Source: Aspidapion aeneum (lineage: Eukaryota; Arthropoda; Insecta; Coleoptera; Brentidae). Taken from it: a stretch of 64,000 nt of DNA. Of the stretch, positions 36,034 to 46,890 are shown one piece after another. The translations under genes were made by a program, and so were the position numbers. Within the stretch, counting starts at the first letter, position 1. Each line of letters starts with the position of its first letter. The DNA lies in assembly GCA_963576565.1 (NCBI GenBank), contig OY755048.1, positions 11,137,984 to 11,201,983 of the forward strand, in the 5' to 3' direction. The notes below the pieces were generated by a model. That model was not told where the DNA came from, did not search any database, and saw nothing but the letters and a program-made list of their open reading frames with translations.

Positions 36034-37211
36034 CAAGGGCGGTTCTGGATTAAAAGTCTGGGGGAGGGGGGGGGTAATTTTGAAACAGTGATCGTATCAC
36101 ACAGGAGAAAAGCCCACACAGAAAAAAGCGCAGAAAAAACAAAGCGCGCAAAGAAAAAAACGTACATAGTAAAATAACGCACAGTGAAATTATACAGATT
36201 TTTTTTATCCTTTGAAAAAATAGTAATGAGATAAATTTAAGGCTTTAACTAAAATGTTACATGTAAAGAAATAACAAGGTAGGTTACTTAATCAACTCAA
36301 AATGGTCCACAAAAGAAGAGAGTATTGAAATATTCATAAAATTTTGAAAATTTAAAAATTTTTTAAATTTTTTTAGAATTTTAAAAATATTTGAAACTTT
36401 TTGGATTTTAAAAATACTTTTATAATTTTTTAGCATTCATAAAAAATTTAAAAAAATTATCAAAATATTTAAAGTTTTATTATTTTTGAAATATTAAAAT
36501 ATGTTTTAAAATTTTAACTATAAATAAATTTTGTCCAGATTCTGTTATGATTTACGTCCAATGTTTATTATTTTCCCAGGAGCATAAATGAGCCATTAGA
36601 CTGGTATTATTCGTTGGCCATGGGCAAAATTTACAGCGGCAGCACATAAAACAAAAAAAGTGATCTGTAAATATGCACCCCCAAAATTTTGGGTAAATTG
36701 TAAGCGCAGACACACAAAAAAAATGTGAAAACGTTAAAGCTGGGGTTTTTCTTATTTAATTTAATATAAATAATAAATTTTTTGGCTTTGAAAAAAAAAT
36801 TGAAAAAAATTGCGAAAAATAGCAACCTCACCCAGTACTCGAAATTTTGACGGTCTCGGGGCAAAACAAACCCCTTATTTGTATAGGACTGTTCAAATCT
36901 ATGACCACAATTTGTATTTGTTGTGCCGGTTCTATTATTTATATTATATTATAAGTTAAATTTTTCCTCTGTGTGCCTTCTTCCGCTTGCGCTATTTTCT
37001 ATGTGCACTTTTTTCTCCAAGCGATTTTTCCCATTTGCGCTTTTTTCCAGTGCACTTATTTCCATGATTTTGATAAAGCAAGTCAAAAAATATATTATTT
37101 TTATCAGCCTTTAACTTTTATGTAGTACAGCCTTTAAACCTTACATATTTTTTGGGTTCTGGCTCTGGGGGGTAATTACCCCCTTACCCCCCCCCTGTAG
37201 ATCCGCCTGTG
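36034..37211. mobile_element. Non-autonomous hAT-like element, 1178 bp
   Basis: A perfect 8-bp target duplication CCTAAAAT (36026-36033, 37212-37219) flanks ends CAAGGGCGGTTCTGG and, read inward from the right, CACAGGCGGATCTAC. Runs of G and C lie just inside each end (36060-36075, 37150-37195). An 8-bp duplication and C/T-A-N-G-type tips fit the hAT superfamily. Subterminal A-rich and T-rich blocks (36115-36190 and 36960-37060) repeat short GCGCA/TGCGC-type motifs in inverted sense, as expected for transposase binding. The middle (36330-36540) is A/T low-complexity. No transposase frame. Confidence 0.8.
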
Positions 37212-37219
37212 CCTAAAAT

Positions 37220-37595
37220 TTTGAGTCTGAGGAGAAAAGCTTGTGAAAAAACACAGCTGACGTTAAGTAAAAATATAAATATATTTACCCCAGTGCCAAT
37301 GGAATTCCAAATCATGTAAAACTTTGAACAAAAGTTTTTGTTTCTCAGACCCAATCAATTCCCTTAAAATATTTACAACTTCGAAAAGGAATAAAAATGA
37401 CCACAAGCATTCAATTAGAGAACGAGTGTAAATCGAATGACATTGAAAAGTTTCTCATATCCGAAAGTGATTTTGTTTAAGTGGCAACAATCGTTTGACA
37501 GATCGAACGAAGTGAAGTAAGCGAACAAGCCACATGCGGAGTGAATCATTTGTGCAGATTTATATAGGGTTACTATTTACACATTTATCTTAAGT
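37220..37595. other. Short spacer without gene
   Basis: Nothing recognised between the hAT-like element and the next LINE copy. Confidence 0.4.
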
Positions 37596-37611
37596 ATTTT
37601 TCTGGTTTTTC

Positions 37612-38334
37612 TACACAAGAAAGGCGATAGAGCAGACCTAAAAAACTATCGACCTATAATACTCCTCAATGTAGTTTATTAACCATGAAAATTCTAATAG
37701 AACGAGCCAACGAATACAACATTCCACTATATATTGCGTTTATAGACTTTGAAAAACTTTCGATAGCATTAAGCACTGGGCAGTAAAAGCATCTTTAATT
37801 AATAGCCGAAGTAATCACAGATACACAGATTTGATAGCCAATATAGGTATTTAGCAAAGCAACCACATCAATCAAAATCCACGAAGGAACCAGGCCAATC
37901 CTCATAAGAAGAGATGTCAGTCTCACCCTCAGTGCCTCAAACCGAAAGTGTATCAATGTATTCTTTCTGTACCTACCTATACCTTATACCTATGGATTCC
38001 AGACCTAAACACTTCACACACAAAATCAAACATGGATACGAAAAAGAAATGAATGGATAAGAAATAAAACAAAAGTAAGGGATGTCAGAGGAGAAGTGGC
38101 AAAATTAAAATGGAAATTTGCCGGTCCTAACATCAGACAGAAAGACGATCGATGGAACAAATGTATTGTAGACTGGAGACCTTGGGAAAATAAAAGAAGT
38201 AGGGGAAGATCGCAAATGAGATGATTTGAAGAAACACGCGGGAACTAGATGGATGAACACGGCGAGGGACAGAAAAGAGTGGAAGATATATGTCCAAAGA
38301 TGGATTGAAGAAGGCTAAATAGATAGATAGACAG
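37612..38334 (+). mobile_element. Truncated, decayed LINE (family B), 16-bp target duplication
   Basis: ATTTTTCTGGTTTTTC at 37596-37611 and 38335-38350 is a perfect target duplication. The reverse-transcriptase remnant reads LKNYRPIILLN near 37640 and YIAFIDFEK near 37735, then the frame collapses. The C-terminal region, about 38090-38300 in mixed frames, has a KWKFAG..IRQKDDRW pattern, then DWRPW..KRSRGR and DRKEWK: the tail type of RTE-like insect LINEs. The 3' end is an ATAG-repeat tail (38319-38330). It belongs to a different family from the TAG-tailed copies. Confidence 0.75.
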
Positions 38335-38350
38335 ATTTTTCTGGTTTTTC

Positions 38351-39545
38351 ACATCTAAATGTCACAACTTCATATTGCGTTGAATCACAATCAAATTTTT
38401 ACTACTCGCTATAGTGATTGTGATCAACAAGTCCAGATATTTTGATGATTTTTGGTGCACATGTCATTTAAAACAAAGAACTTATTTCAGACATGCCAAA
38501 TAACGATTTCGAAACTTTTTTATATTTTTTAACGTTTCAAGTAAGCAATGTTTTTAAATTTTTAATAAAATTGAATATACTTTTCCACGTAAAGAAACAA
38601 ACGCAAAAAGAAAATAAATGTTTATTCTTACCCCCCCAGTAACCGCAAAAATATGTAAAGTGTAAGGGTGACTAGTTACTACAGGTAAGTTAAGGGCTAA
38701 AAAAAATTATATTTCTGTTGACTTGCTTTATCAGAAAAGGACAAAATCGCCTGTGGAAAAAATTGCACAAATACTTAACTTAAACAATAATAACTCCGGC
38801 AAATTAAACAAAAAAAAGTAGTCTTTACATCTCGATACACCGAATACAAATACGGGATTTGTTTTGCTCGTACACCCCCAAAATTTCGAATATATTGTAA
38901 AAAACTTGATCAAAGTATTGCAATATTATACGGTGAAGTTGCAAAATAGGTACATTTTCAAAGCCATCAAATAAATTTACTTCGGAGAGCTTCTTTATAA
39001 CGGAACGTTGGCATCATTCAAAAAGTTTTCGATGTTTTTTTCTGCGGTTTTCGCATTTTTTGTGTTTGCTCGAAAAATTGCAACTGTTTTATATTATAAG
39101 AAACCCGGATTGGTCAAATATACAGATCACTTTTTTATTTAAAATTTGAATAAAAAAACAAAATGTTTTCGGTTTTGCGGGGTTTTTGCACCTGAAATTT
39201 AAAAAATCACCTATAATTTTATTTTTGGGTTATACTTTACACCTTTTTGATGGATTTCTGTGTCATTGTGACTTTAGGGCGTCAACTTAGTTAAATTTTC
39301 AGAAATTTGAACACGACTATAAAAGGAATTTCTTTTGGAAAAAAAATTGGACTGTGACCTATTATAAGCTGGAATCCATTGTCAAACTGCGGTCCTCATA
39401 TTTTGCATACTCCATGACCTCTAACGCCTGCACTATTAGTGTCAGCGAAAGAATCACGTCTATCAATAAAGAAAAGAAAAACATAGCTAAAACTGTAAAC
39501 TTCAAAAGAAAGATGCTACTGGACATAAGTTTGGGGGAATGGTAG
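38351..39545. other. 1.2 kb without recognisable gene
   Basis: A+T-rich. A 63-codon plus-strand frame (39354-39545) with many Lys and Ser has no recognised motif. It abuts the CpG-rich patch that follows, so a short exon there cannot be excluded. Confidence 0.35.
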
Positions 39546-39549
39546 CCTT

Positions 39550-39965
39550 AATAAACCGGAAACCCTTTTGCGCGATGTATACACCGGATTCTAATCGATC
39601 TCTCAGCGCCGCATTTGCAATTGAATAGATGATTAGGAGTTGGAGCGGCGCGCAAGAACCAATGAATCCCTGTCAACGTTGATGGATTAGCCAACATCAA
39701 ATTCTCATCATGTAATACGCGCGACAGTCTTTTATTTGAACGCGACTTATCGCGGCCACCATCTTGCTGTTGATTAACTCGATTCAACGCGAATATTCGC
39801 CCAAGACACAATAAGGCGTTTGCATAATTTTAAGTATTCGCCGGCGCGGCGCCGCCTCCCGACAAAAGAACAGCAGTGCCACAAAGGACCCTTTATTTGC
39901 CATGTGACAAATTCTCTAATCCACAAACACCTAAACCAGTTCCCTCCCAAACCGCAAAAAGTAAA
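39550..39965. other. CpG-rich, apparently single-copy patch
   Basis: CpG-containing words are dense here (GCGCGATG, GAGCGGCGCGC, TACGCGCGACAG, CGCCGGCGCGGCGCCGCC near 39840-39857), in contrast with the surrounding sequence. Two overlapping 87-codon frames lie on the minus strand (39548-39811 and 39774-40037) but match nothing I know. It could be the CpG-rich 5' end or promoter of a host gene, or simply a less methylated island. Confidence 0.35.
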
Positions 39966-40107
39966 TTGACTTGTATATGTATACCCTTTTAACAGCTCTA
40001 TATTAAGCACTATCTTTTGTTGTTTATGCTGACGCAAAGTTTTTGCATAAAAAAGAAAATGACAAAACCACTTTTATCTTTGTCGAACGATGGGATTTAA
40101 ACCCATA

Positions 40108-40285
40108 AGGGACCATCTTTAAATTACTTAACGCTCAACGGACGCGAGAGGGGGGGGGGGTTTGGTCAAGCGTTAAACTCAATGTCTTTTTTATGTGGTT
40201 TTTCTTGAAAATAGGTTACGAAATGGGGAGGAGGATGGGTCAAAAGTCCTGAATTTTTGTGTTATGTAATTTAAGAACGTTCCCT
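40108..40285. mobile_element. Small MITE, second copy of the 26.06-kb family
   Basis: AGGGACCATCTTTAAATTAC on the left mirrors GTAATTTAAGAACGTTCCCT on the right. Inside the left end lie CAACGGACGCGAGAGG and a G10 run. Internal sequence TTTGGTCAAGCGTTAAACTC and GGGTCAAAAGTCCTGAATTT. No coding frame. Confidence 0.7.
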
Positions 40286-40822
40286 AAGACATTTGATACC
40301 ATTGAACAAGGCAGTTTGGTTGAATATATGCTGCTAGCAAAGCAGTGATATATCCGAAGCAGGACTAATACACATTCGGACAACCAACAGTGTGTGATTT
40401 TAATGATTCACCAAACTTTAATGGGTGGTAGGAAAGCTCAAACTCTTTTTAGATATGTATAAAAATCTCAATTTTTTTTTAAATTTGAATACCTCATAAA
40501 TAATTGAACATAATGAATAAAAACATTATTTGACATTATCAAATTTGTCATTTTTATAATTCACAGTTTTCCCCAAATTATATTACCTTTAAATACGATA
40601 ATAAAAAACTTAAAAAACGGAATTATTTGAAATTTTTGTCTACTTTTGACCTTCCCCACCAAGCTTAAAAGTTTGGTGCATTATCTAAATTTCGCCCGTA
40701 TAGAAAATCATCAATAAAACTTTTGGTTGAAAACCCACTCTCTAACTTTATGGCATGGGTAATGAGGATGGTAGGACAGAATTTTTGTGGCAGAAATTAA
40801 GGATATTTACGAATAACACACA
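40286..40822. other. 540 bp without recognisable gene
   Basis: A+T-rich spacer; nothing recognised. Confidence 0.4.
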
Positions 40823-40830
40823 TGTCATAG

Positions 40831-41539
40831 CAGTGGCGGAGCGTGGTGTAAAATAATGAAGTGCACACCCAAAAAAAAATTTCGGCGCAGGCGAAATTTT
40901 TTTTTAATGACACGCGCAATTTTTGGGCTGTCTACTGGGCCATTATATCATATAATTTAGAGCAGATAATTAAAAAATGAGATATATATAGTTAGATATT
41001 ATTATTGTTTTTTATAAATAAATAATAAATGTATCATACCTAGTTTTTATATTTGACAAACACGTTTTGTATTAAAAATTAAGGCGTCTGTCCTTTTTTT
41101 AAATAAATTCTTCAAGAACCAATTCATTGAAGTTTTCAATTTCTTGAATAATATTTTTCTCGATAGATTTCTAGAGCAGTAAATTTATTCTCCCTCATTG
41201 TGCTTCTAAGGAAAGTTTTGGTTCTCTTTAGGGTAAAGAAACAACGTTCTGCTTCTGCAGTTTTCATAGGCATCTTAACCACTGCTTCTAGCACGCTAAT
41301 GCTATCAGACTTAGAAATTTCCAGACTTACGCATCCACCGCATGCTCGTTTGAAAACGAATACAAACACATACATACCGGGTATTAATTTCTAGTTAGTA
41401 TTCAAGTCTTTTGTGAATTCCGTTTGGGGTTTATTGATAATTTATGATGAAATTATGAATTAAAGAATGATCAAATTTTATTATTTTTTAAGTAAAATTT
41501 GGGAGTGCACGTGCACTTATGATGTAGGAACCGCCACTA
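40831..41539 (-). mobile_element. hAT-family DNA transposon, internally deleted, 709 bp
   Basis: The left tip is CAGTGGCGGAGC; the right tip read inward is TAGTGGCGGTTCC. Further inside, both ends share AAGTGCAC. TGTCATAG (40823-40830) and AGTCATAG (41540-41547) are a 7-of-8 target duplication. The minus strand keeps the C-terminal dimerisation domain of the transposase. Full hAT elements are 2.5-5 kb, so most of the coding region is gone. Confidence 0.85.
41100..41375 (-). pseudogene. hAT transposase C-terminal dimerisation domain
   Basis: The minus-strand frame contains MPMKTAEAERCFFTLKRTKT followed by FLRSTMRENKFTALEI. This is the hallmark AER.F..LKR.K..LR.TM block of the hAT C-terminal dimerisation region (zinc-finger MYM-associated type looks closest). 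The preceding SVLEAVVK also fits. The frame stops at 41136, but a shifted frame continues as IIQEIENFNELVLEEF, so a one-base indel truncates it. Upstream residues of the listed frame (MYVFVFVFKRACGG) are probably outside the original exon. Confidence 0.85.
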
Positions 41540-41547
41540 AGTCATAG

Positions 41548-42990
41548 TATTTTTTTTAATGCAGCTAACTTAATTTGAGACACCACTGTATGAAAATGGT
41601 GATAATTTAAAACTCATGTAGAAAAACAAAGAATGTTGTTTAGGTAAAAAGGGTTTTCCTATGCATTTCCCTCTTTAAACCTTCACTAAGTAACTAAATG
41701 ATTCATTACAAACGCATTAAAGTTTTTAGAGCTTACTGTGAGAGAGTGTAGTGCACCTAACGTTTTACCTTGTTATTCTAATATGCTTTAGCAAAACAGT
41801 CAGGGTCAGTTCAAGCAATTCGGGCAGAGTGCTCTGGAAAATTAGACATTAAAAAGTATTGCCTTCTTTGAAAGGCAGTTTGTATTATAGTAAGCATAAA
41901 ACGGGAACATTTTAAGACGTTTCTCCTTTGTAGAAAAATGTTTACATTGGGCATGAGACATTTCTTAAAGTTGGCCAAAGGAAAGAGATAGTCGGGTTCT
42001 TTTATGTATCACGATAGGTACACAAATCTCGGGAAAAAGAATATTTCGATTAGGACGCCATTTGGATGGATTTATTTACTGTTGGAATAAATGTTTGTTT
42101 TCGTAAAATCCGCGGAAAGTGCGCGTCTATAGAGAGAATTTATTTAAACTCCGCCATATATCTTTGTTGTTACGCCGATTGAAAAGAACCTTTGATGTTC
42201 AACCGAAGGTAACCATGCCTCTACAAATACTGTGCACATACAAAACGGAAGCAGAATGATAAGATAAAAGATATACCCATCATATAGGGTGGCATTTTTT
42301 GCTGTTTATTTCTCTTTGATTTTAGTCCTATTTATCTCACATTGCAATCAGGATAAACTGCTTTATTAAAAATGCTAAAAAACAACGACTCTCTATCTTC
42401 CCTTTCAAGCACGTACGGATGTGGTTTTCTCAAAGGGGTTGAATGCCTTTTTTGTTTAGCAAACAGGGTAGGGATACGTATCAATCAAGACAAAAATACA
42501 TTTTGGAAAAACAGATGTTTATCGAGTGCTAGGCATAGCTATGACCAATGTTCATGAAATATGATTGAAATCCTATACCTTACCATCCCGATATTCCACC
42601 AAATTTTTTTAAGGATGAAATATTATCAAGTCGAGTAAAGTTTTTAGAGAACATTAAAATATAATATTAATATAATATAACATGCAACAAAATTTATTGT
42701 ATTAAAAAAATAACAAAAATACAAATATTCTTTTGACAATCATACAGGGTTGTTGCTCGTATGTCACGGTTTTTTTTTAATTTTTAGTATTTTTGTAGTA
42801 ACTTAACTTTAAAATAATGTGTTTTAGATATTTAAATTGATTTTTATTAAGGAGTTGAAAAATTTGGATTGCAGCTTTTTTTATCAAAAACACTTATTTA
42901 TAAAAAAAATGTATAGTTATCTAATTACAATACAAGTCTTATTCTTTTCCTATTAAGTTTTAAAGGGTTAGAACTAAGGATTTGCAAAAT
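41548..42990. other. 1.4 kb without recognisable gene
   Basis: A+T-rich sequence; a 61-codon plus-strand frame at 42372-42557 is not supported by any motif. Confidence 0.4.
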
Positions 42991-42991
42991 A

Positions 42992-43535
42992 TTTTTAAAT
43001 TTGAAAGAAATTCACGAGGTATAAAGTCTTAACAAAAAGTTTCACGGGCAAGACCTCAGAGGTAAAGGTAGCTACGGGGGCGCGTTTCTGCCTCATTAGG
43101 CTTCATTCGGCCCGAGCATAACCATAAAATGGAAGGAGATGAAATGATGATGTGGGTAACTGAAAAAGAAATATGAAATATGGTGTTTACTGAGGAGAGA
43201 CCAACTGTCAATTTGCAGCTTCGGTCAGGGTTGCCTCAATTTTGACGTCGCGACGGAGACAGATATAATCTGCTCCCAGAAAACAGCCTGAGCCCTAGAT
43301 TTTTTTAAATTTGAAGGAAGTTCACGAGGTATAAAGTCTAAACAAAAAGTTTCACGGGCAAGACCTCAGAGGTAAAGGTAGCTACGGGGACGCGTTTCTG
43401 CCTCATTAGGCTTCATTCAGCCCGAGCACAACCATAAAATGGAAGGAGATGAAATGATGATGTGGGTAACTGAAAAAGAAATATGAAATATGGTGTTTAC
43501 TGAGGAGAGACCAACTGTCAATTTGCTGCTTCGGT
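42992..43535. repeat. Recent tandem duplication, 310-bp period
   Basis: Two ~234-bp copies (42992-43225 and 43302-43535) are almost identical, separated by 76 bp. Both contain TTCACGAGGTATAAAGTCT, GGTAGCTACGGGG and TGCCTCATTAGGCTTCATTC. By eye fewer than ten differences are present, so the duplication is recent. No coding frame runs through it. Confidence 0.9.
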
Positions 43536-43728
43536 TGTATATTTTTTCAAGTATTTATTAGAAATGACATATATATTTTAATATTTGCGAAATTTTCGTG
43601 TTTTTTTATTTTTTGTTTTCTGAGAAAATGAAATGCTTATTACCTTCTTTTTCTACAATAATCGGTTCCTCAGTATATCTGCTAATGAACATAGTTCGAA
43701 AAATATCTTCAGTCCTTTTAATTTTTGT

Positions 43729-44372
43729 ACAGGGTCCCTCAAATACAGCAAGTTTTGCATAAAACGCTGTTTTCATACATAACATGCTCCAAATAGATTT
43801 GGTAAACTTCCTTTATTTGCCATAAAAAAAATTATTTTTGAGGCTTTGATTATAACACAGTTATGCAGGTTTATACAGGATTTTACAGCCTTACTAGAGG
43901 AATCAAATACTTAAAATGCCATTAAATCGAGAACTTTTTGCCTTGAGCCATTTTTAGTAGTTCATTTAAAGGATAGCTTAGCTAATAAGCTATGGGTATG
44001 CACATAATATATACAGGATGTCCAAAAAATCTGAAATCACCAGTTTGTCAACAAAACTTTTGCGTAAAAGGCCTATTTCAACCAGCGTAGGCGCCACAGG
44101 GCCTAAATTAAAAAAATATATGATAAGATAAAAATTATTTTTGAGGCTTTGCTCATAACACAGTTATGCAGGTTTTTACCCAATTAGGATTACCGATTAT
44201 ACTAGAGGAAGCATAGTAGTATTAAAATGCCATTAATGGAAAATTTATTGCAGTTGACAATCTCTTGTAACTAATCTAAAGCATAGCTTACTTAGTAAGC
44301 TATCGCTATGTACATATTATTTATATGGTGTCCAAAAATTCTGAAATCATTTGTTTGTCAAGAAAACTGAAA
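43729..44372. repeat. Diverged tandem repeats with conserved hairpin, ~303-bp period
   Basis: ATTATTTTTGAGGCTTTG starts near 43831 and 44134, each followed by ATAACACAGTTATGCAGGTT, ACTAGAGGAA, TTAAAATGCCATTAA and a hairpin (ATAGCTTA..TAAGCTAT). Each then ends in a GTGTCCAAAAA.TCTGAAATCA-like phrase (44020-44043, 44328-44353). A partial unit beginning TACAGGGTCCCTCAAATACA lies at 43729. Confidence 0.7.
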
Positions 44373-45445
44373 TTTTTCACGGAACAATAATTATAATTTA
44401 AAAAGGCAAGTTCTAAACAAACATAAACAGATACACAGACCTCAAATTGATAAATATTACAAACTTGCATTTTCAATAATCAAAACTACATATGCCCTCG
44501 AAGTGAGAAATGATTCAAACTTGCATTTTTAACAATAAAAAATACAAGTTTGTATCATTTTATATTTTAAGGACACGACTTTTTATATTAAATTGACGCG
44601 CCTAAGCTTTTTCCGTAAAAACATGTGTCAAATTTTTTGTCAAATCAATATTTTTGATAAAAATAAAATCAATATTTTAATAAAATAATAAATCAAGTAC
44701 GACAAAAACACCAAAAACAAAAAAATCCGTGATATCCGAACAACAACTCTGTATGGTTTCCAAAAGAATAACCATTATATTAAAATCATTTTTTATATAG
44801 CACGTATATTGGCTGAGATATTTGAATTTGCCCTTGAAGTGCAGATAAAGAATTCTATTAATAAAATAATTAGGGAACAAAAATCCCCTTAAGAGAATAA
44901 TCACGATTATTAAGAATCTATCTAAGCCTCGGATTGCAACTGGCAAGCATCAAAGCAAGTTATATAATTTGGAGCTCAGTCGCCAAATAATGACGTGGCA
45001 AGACGCAGGAATAAAAATAATGATTTGAGCTGAGAGAGATCTTAGAAACGCCCTTATCATGACTCCATAATTAGTTACTGTGCTGCGTCGCGCCAGGCGC
45101 AAAAAAAGCGAGAAGACGGTCCGCCGAACGAAGTGTCGCCGGATTAAGGGGTGACTTTTGATTTATGACCAAATAGAGCAAAATGCCAAAAGACAAATAA
45201 GAAATCAAATTAAATATGCAGCTTTGAATCTAAAATATTCCAAGGTAAAAGGTACCTAGAAGTTTGATGTATAATTTGTTTTTCGAAAATACCCTTACTT
45301 TATGTCCTCTGATATTATAATATTTTTAACTCTGTTGAAAGAAAACCTAAACAACATAATACAATCTACATGCCAAAACGCCATAATCGCATGAATAGTT
45401 TATTGTAATAAAGTGTATCGTAGTAAACAATGATTGAGTAGAAAT
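44373..45445. other. 1.1 kb without recognisable gene
   Basis: A G+C-richer stretch at 45080-45150 (GCGTCGCGCCAGGCGC, GGTCCGCCGAACGAAG) is isolated. The 89-codon minus-strand frame 44677-44946 is hydrophobic and unrecognised. Confidence 0.35.
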
Positions 45446-46080
45446 AAAATTTCGGACTTCCAAGGATATACCACTGCGACCAATTACCAGCTCGAGGGAC
45501 TCATCGACTAGCACTTTGTCGAGGTTTTTGTTGGATATAATTCAACCACTACAGGGTAAGTCTTAATATTTTATTAGAAACTTGGAACATTTTGTCGAGA
45601 TTTTAAAAAGGGTCGAATTAGATCCCGATGATAGATTCGTAAGTTTTGATGTAGAAAGTCTTTACACCAACGTGCCAATAAATGAGTCACTCAGTATCAT
45701 TAAAACAAATTAAAAACTCACGAGAGAACAACGGTATCGGTGGAGGGGGTGATGGATCTGTTGGAGCTCTGTCTCCGTAACTCTTGCTTTCAAGTGAAAT
45801 ATAAGTTTTACGCGCAAAATGATGACCTTGCAATGGGTTCATCTCTGTCGCCAGTGGTAGCAAACATCTACATGGGGTGGTTCCAAAACAATGGCTACAA
45901 TAAATGGATGACACATTTATTATATGGCCGGAAAATGATGATGAACTGCAGAATTTTATACACTATCTAAACGGTATTCGACAAACTATTAAATGCACCA
46001 TGGCAATGGCAAACTATTAAATGCACCATGGCAATTGATTAAACAGAAACGTACACACACGGGACAGTACCTAAATTTTA
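45446..46080 (+). pseudogene. Penelope reverse transcriptase fragment
   Basis: Starts mid-domain at KFGLPRIYH, then in shifted frames IPLRPITSSRDSS, FVEILKRVELDPDD, FVSFDVESLYTNVPINESLS (the first catalytic Asp block), FYAQNDDLAMGSSLSPVVAN followed by IYMG, and WMDDTFIIWPENDDELQNF. The Asp pair of the second active-site block is kept in MDDT. Then YLNFKSNHSLATKQ follows. At least four frameshifts or stops interrupt it, so it is not functional. It would have copied element RNA at nicked DNA. Confidence 0.85.
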
Positions 46081-46258
46081 AGTCTAATCATTCTCTTGCT
46101 ACAAAGCAAATATTTGTAGTAATAATGAAGAATTAACCACAGAAGTTAACAACATTAAAAAGACTTACAACACAATGGTTATTCCGAGAAATTAATAAGC
46201 TCAACGATCTCTAAAATTAAAAACAAACCAAATGTAGCAGTCTCAAAATAATAATCCG

Positions 46259-46576
46259 TTGGGTGTTATTAACATTCCATATGTTCAAGGGCTTTCTGAA
46301 AACATAAGACGAATAGCTAAACACTATAATATAAAAACAGTATTTTCATCGGGAAATACGATAAGGGGTTTTGTAACTAAAACAAAACCAGAAAATCCCT
46401 CAAATAATAAGGCATGTATTTACCAAATCCCGTGTGGGTATGGTAAATCATATGTAGGTGAAACGAAATGCCCCCTTCAGGTTAGAGTAAATAAACATCT
46501 TAAAAGTACCCAAATAGGGGATATTAAAAAATCCGTTTTAGTCGATCATGCATGGTCAAATGATCACAGGATTTAA
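46259..46576 (+). pseudogene. Penelope GIY-YIG endonuclease domain
   Basis: A 105-codon open frame with GVINIPYVQGLSENIRRIAK (the linker that precedes the nuclease). It continues with FSSGNTIRGFVTKTKP, ACIYQIPCGYGKSYVGETK and LQVRVNKHLKS, then VDHAWSNDH. IYQIPC..YVGET is the GIY-YIG core, followed by the conserved Arg and His. The frame ends in a stop after NDHRI where a family member would continue. The Met at 46259 is probably not a true start, since the frame is the 3' half of a single long protein. It would nick target DNA. Confidence 0.85.
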
Positions 46577-46799
46577 AGGTAATAAACTAAATTTTTGCAT
46601 AAGTAGTCAAATTGACGAAAAACAAAGTTTATTGAAACTGCGTTTATAATACAGATTAAAGAAGTTTTTAGTCAACAAAGCATGGACATATAAACATATG
46701 TAAACCACTCCTTAAGGAAAGCAAGAATTAAAAAGGAGGCGGGTTGTCACACCTGACTGCACACCAAATAGTAGCCTGTAAACTGGAATGTTTAGTTTA

Positions 46800-46850
46800 C
46801 ATTTGAAAACGATTAAAGATACTTACTAACCGAAACGTCGTGTTTGAAAT
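46800..46850 (+). ncRNA. Possible degenerate hammerhead-ribozyme motif
   Basis: CCGAAACGTC at 46830-46839 follows AACGATTAAAGATACTTACT. Penelope-like elements are known to carry hammerhead motifs with a CUGAUGA..GAAAC..UC core. Here the GAAACGTC side is present but the first core block is only GATTA. Suggestive, and if real probably inactive. Confidence 0.25.
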
Positions 46851-46890
46851 AAATAAAGACAATGGAAGTCCGAAATTTTGTTTATAATCT

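Larger units (their letters stand above)
45446..46890 (+). mobile_element. Penelope-like retroelement, decayed
   Basis: Order on the plus strand: Penelope-type reverse-transcriptase blocks (45446-46080) in broken frames, then a GIY-YIG endonuclease frame (46259-46576) and a 3' region to about 46890. The combination of this reverse transcriptase with a C-terminal GIY-YIG nuclease is unique to Penelope-like elements. The N-terminal part is missing. AAAATTTCGGACTTCCA at 45446-45462 reappears in reverse complement at 46863-46879. Confidence 0.85.
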
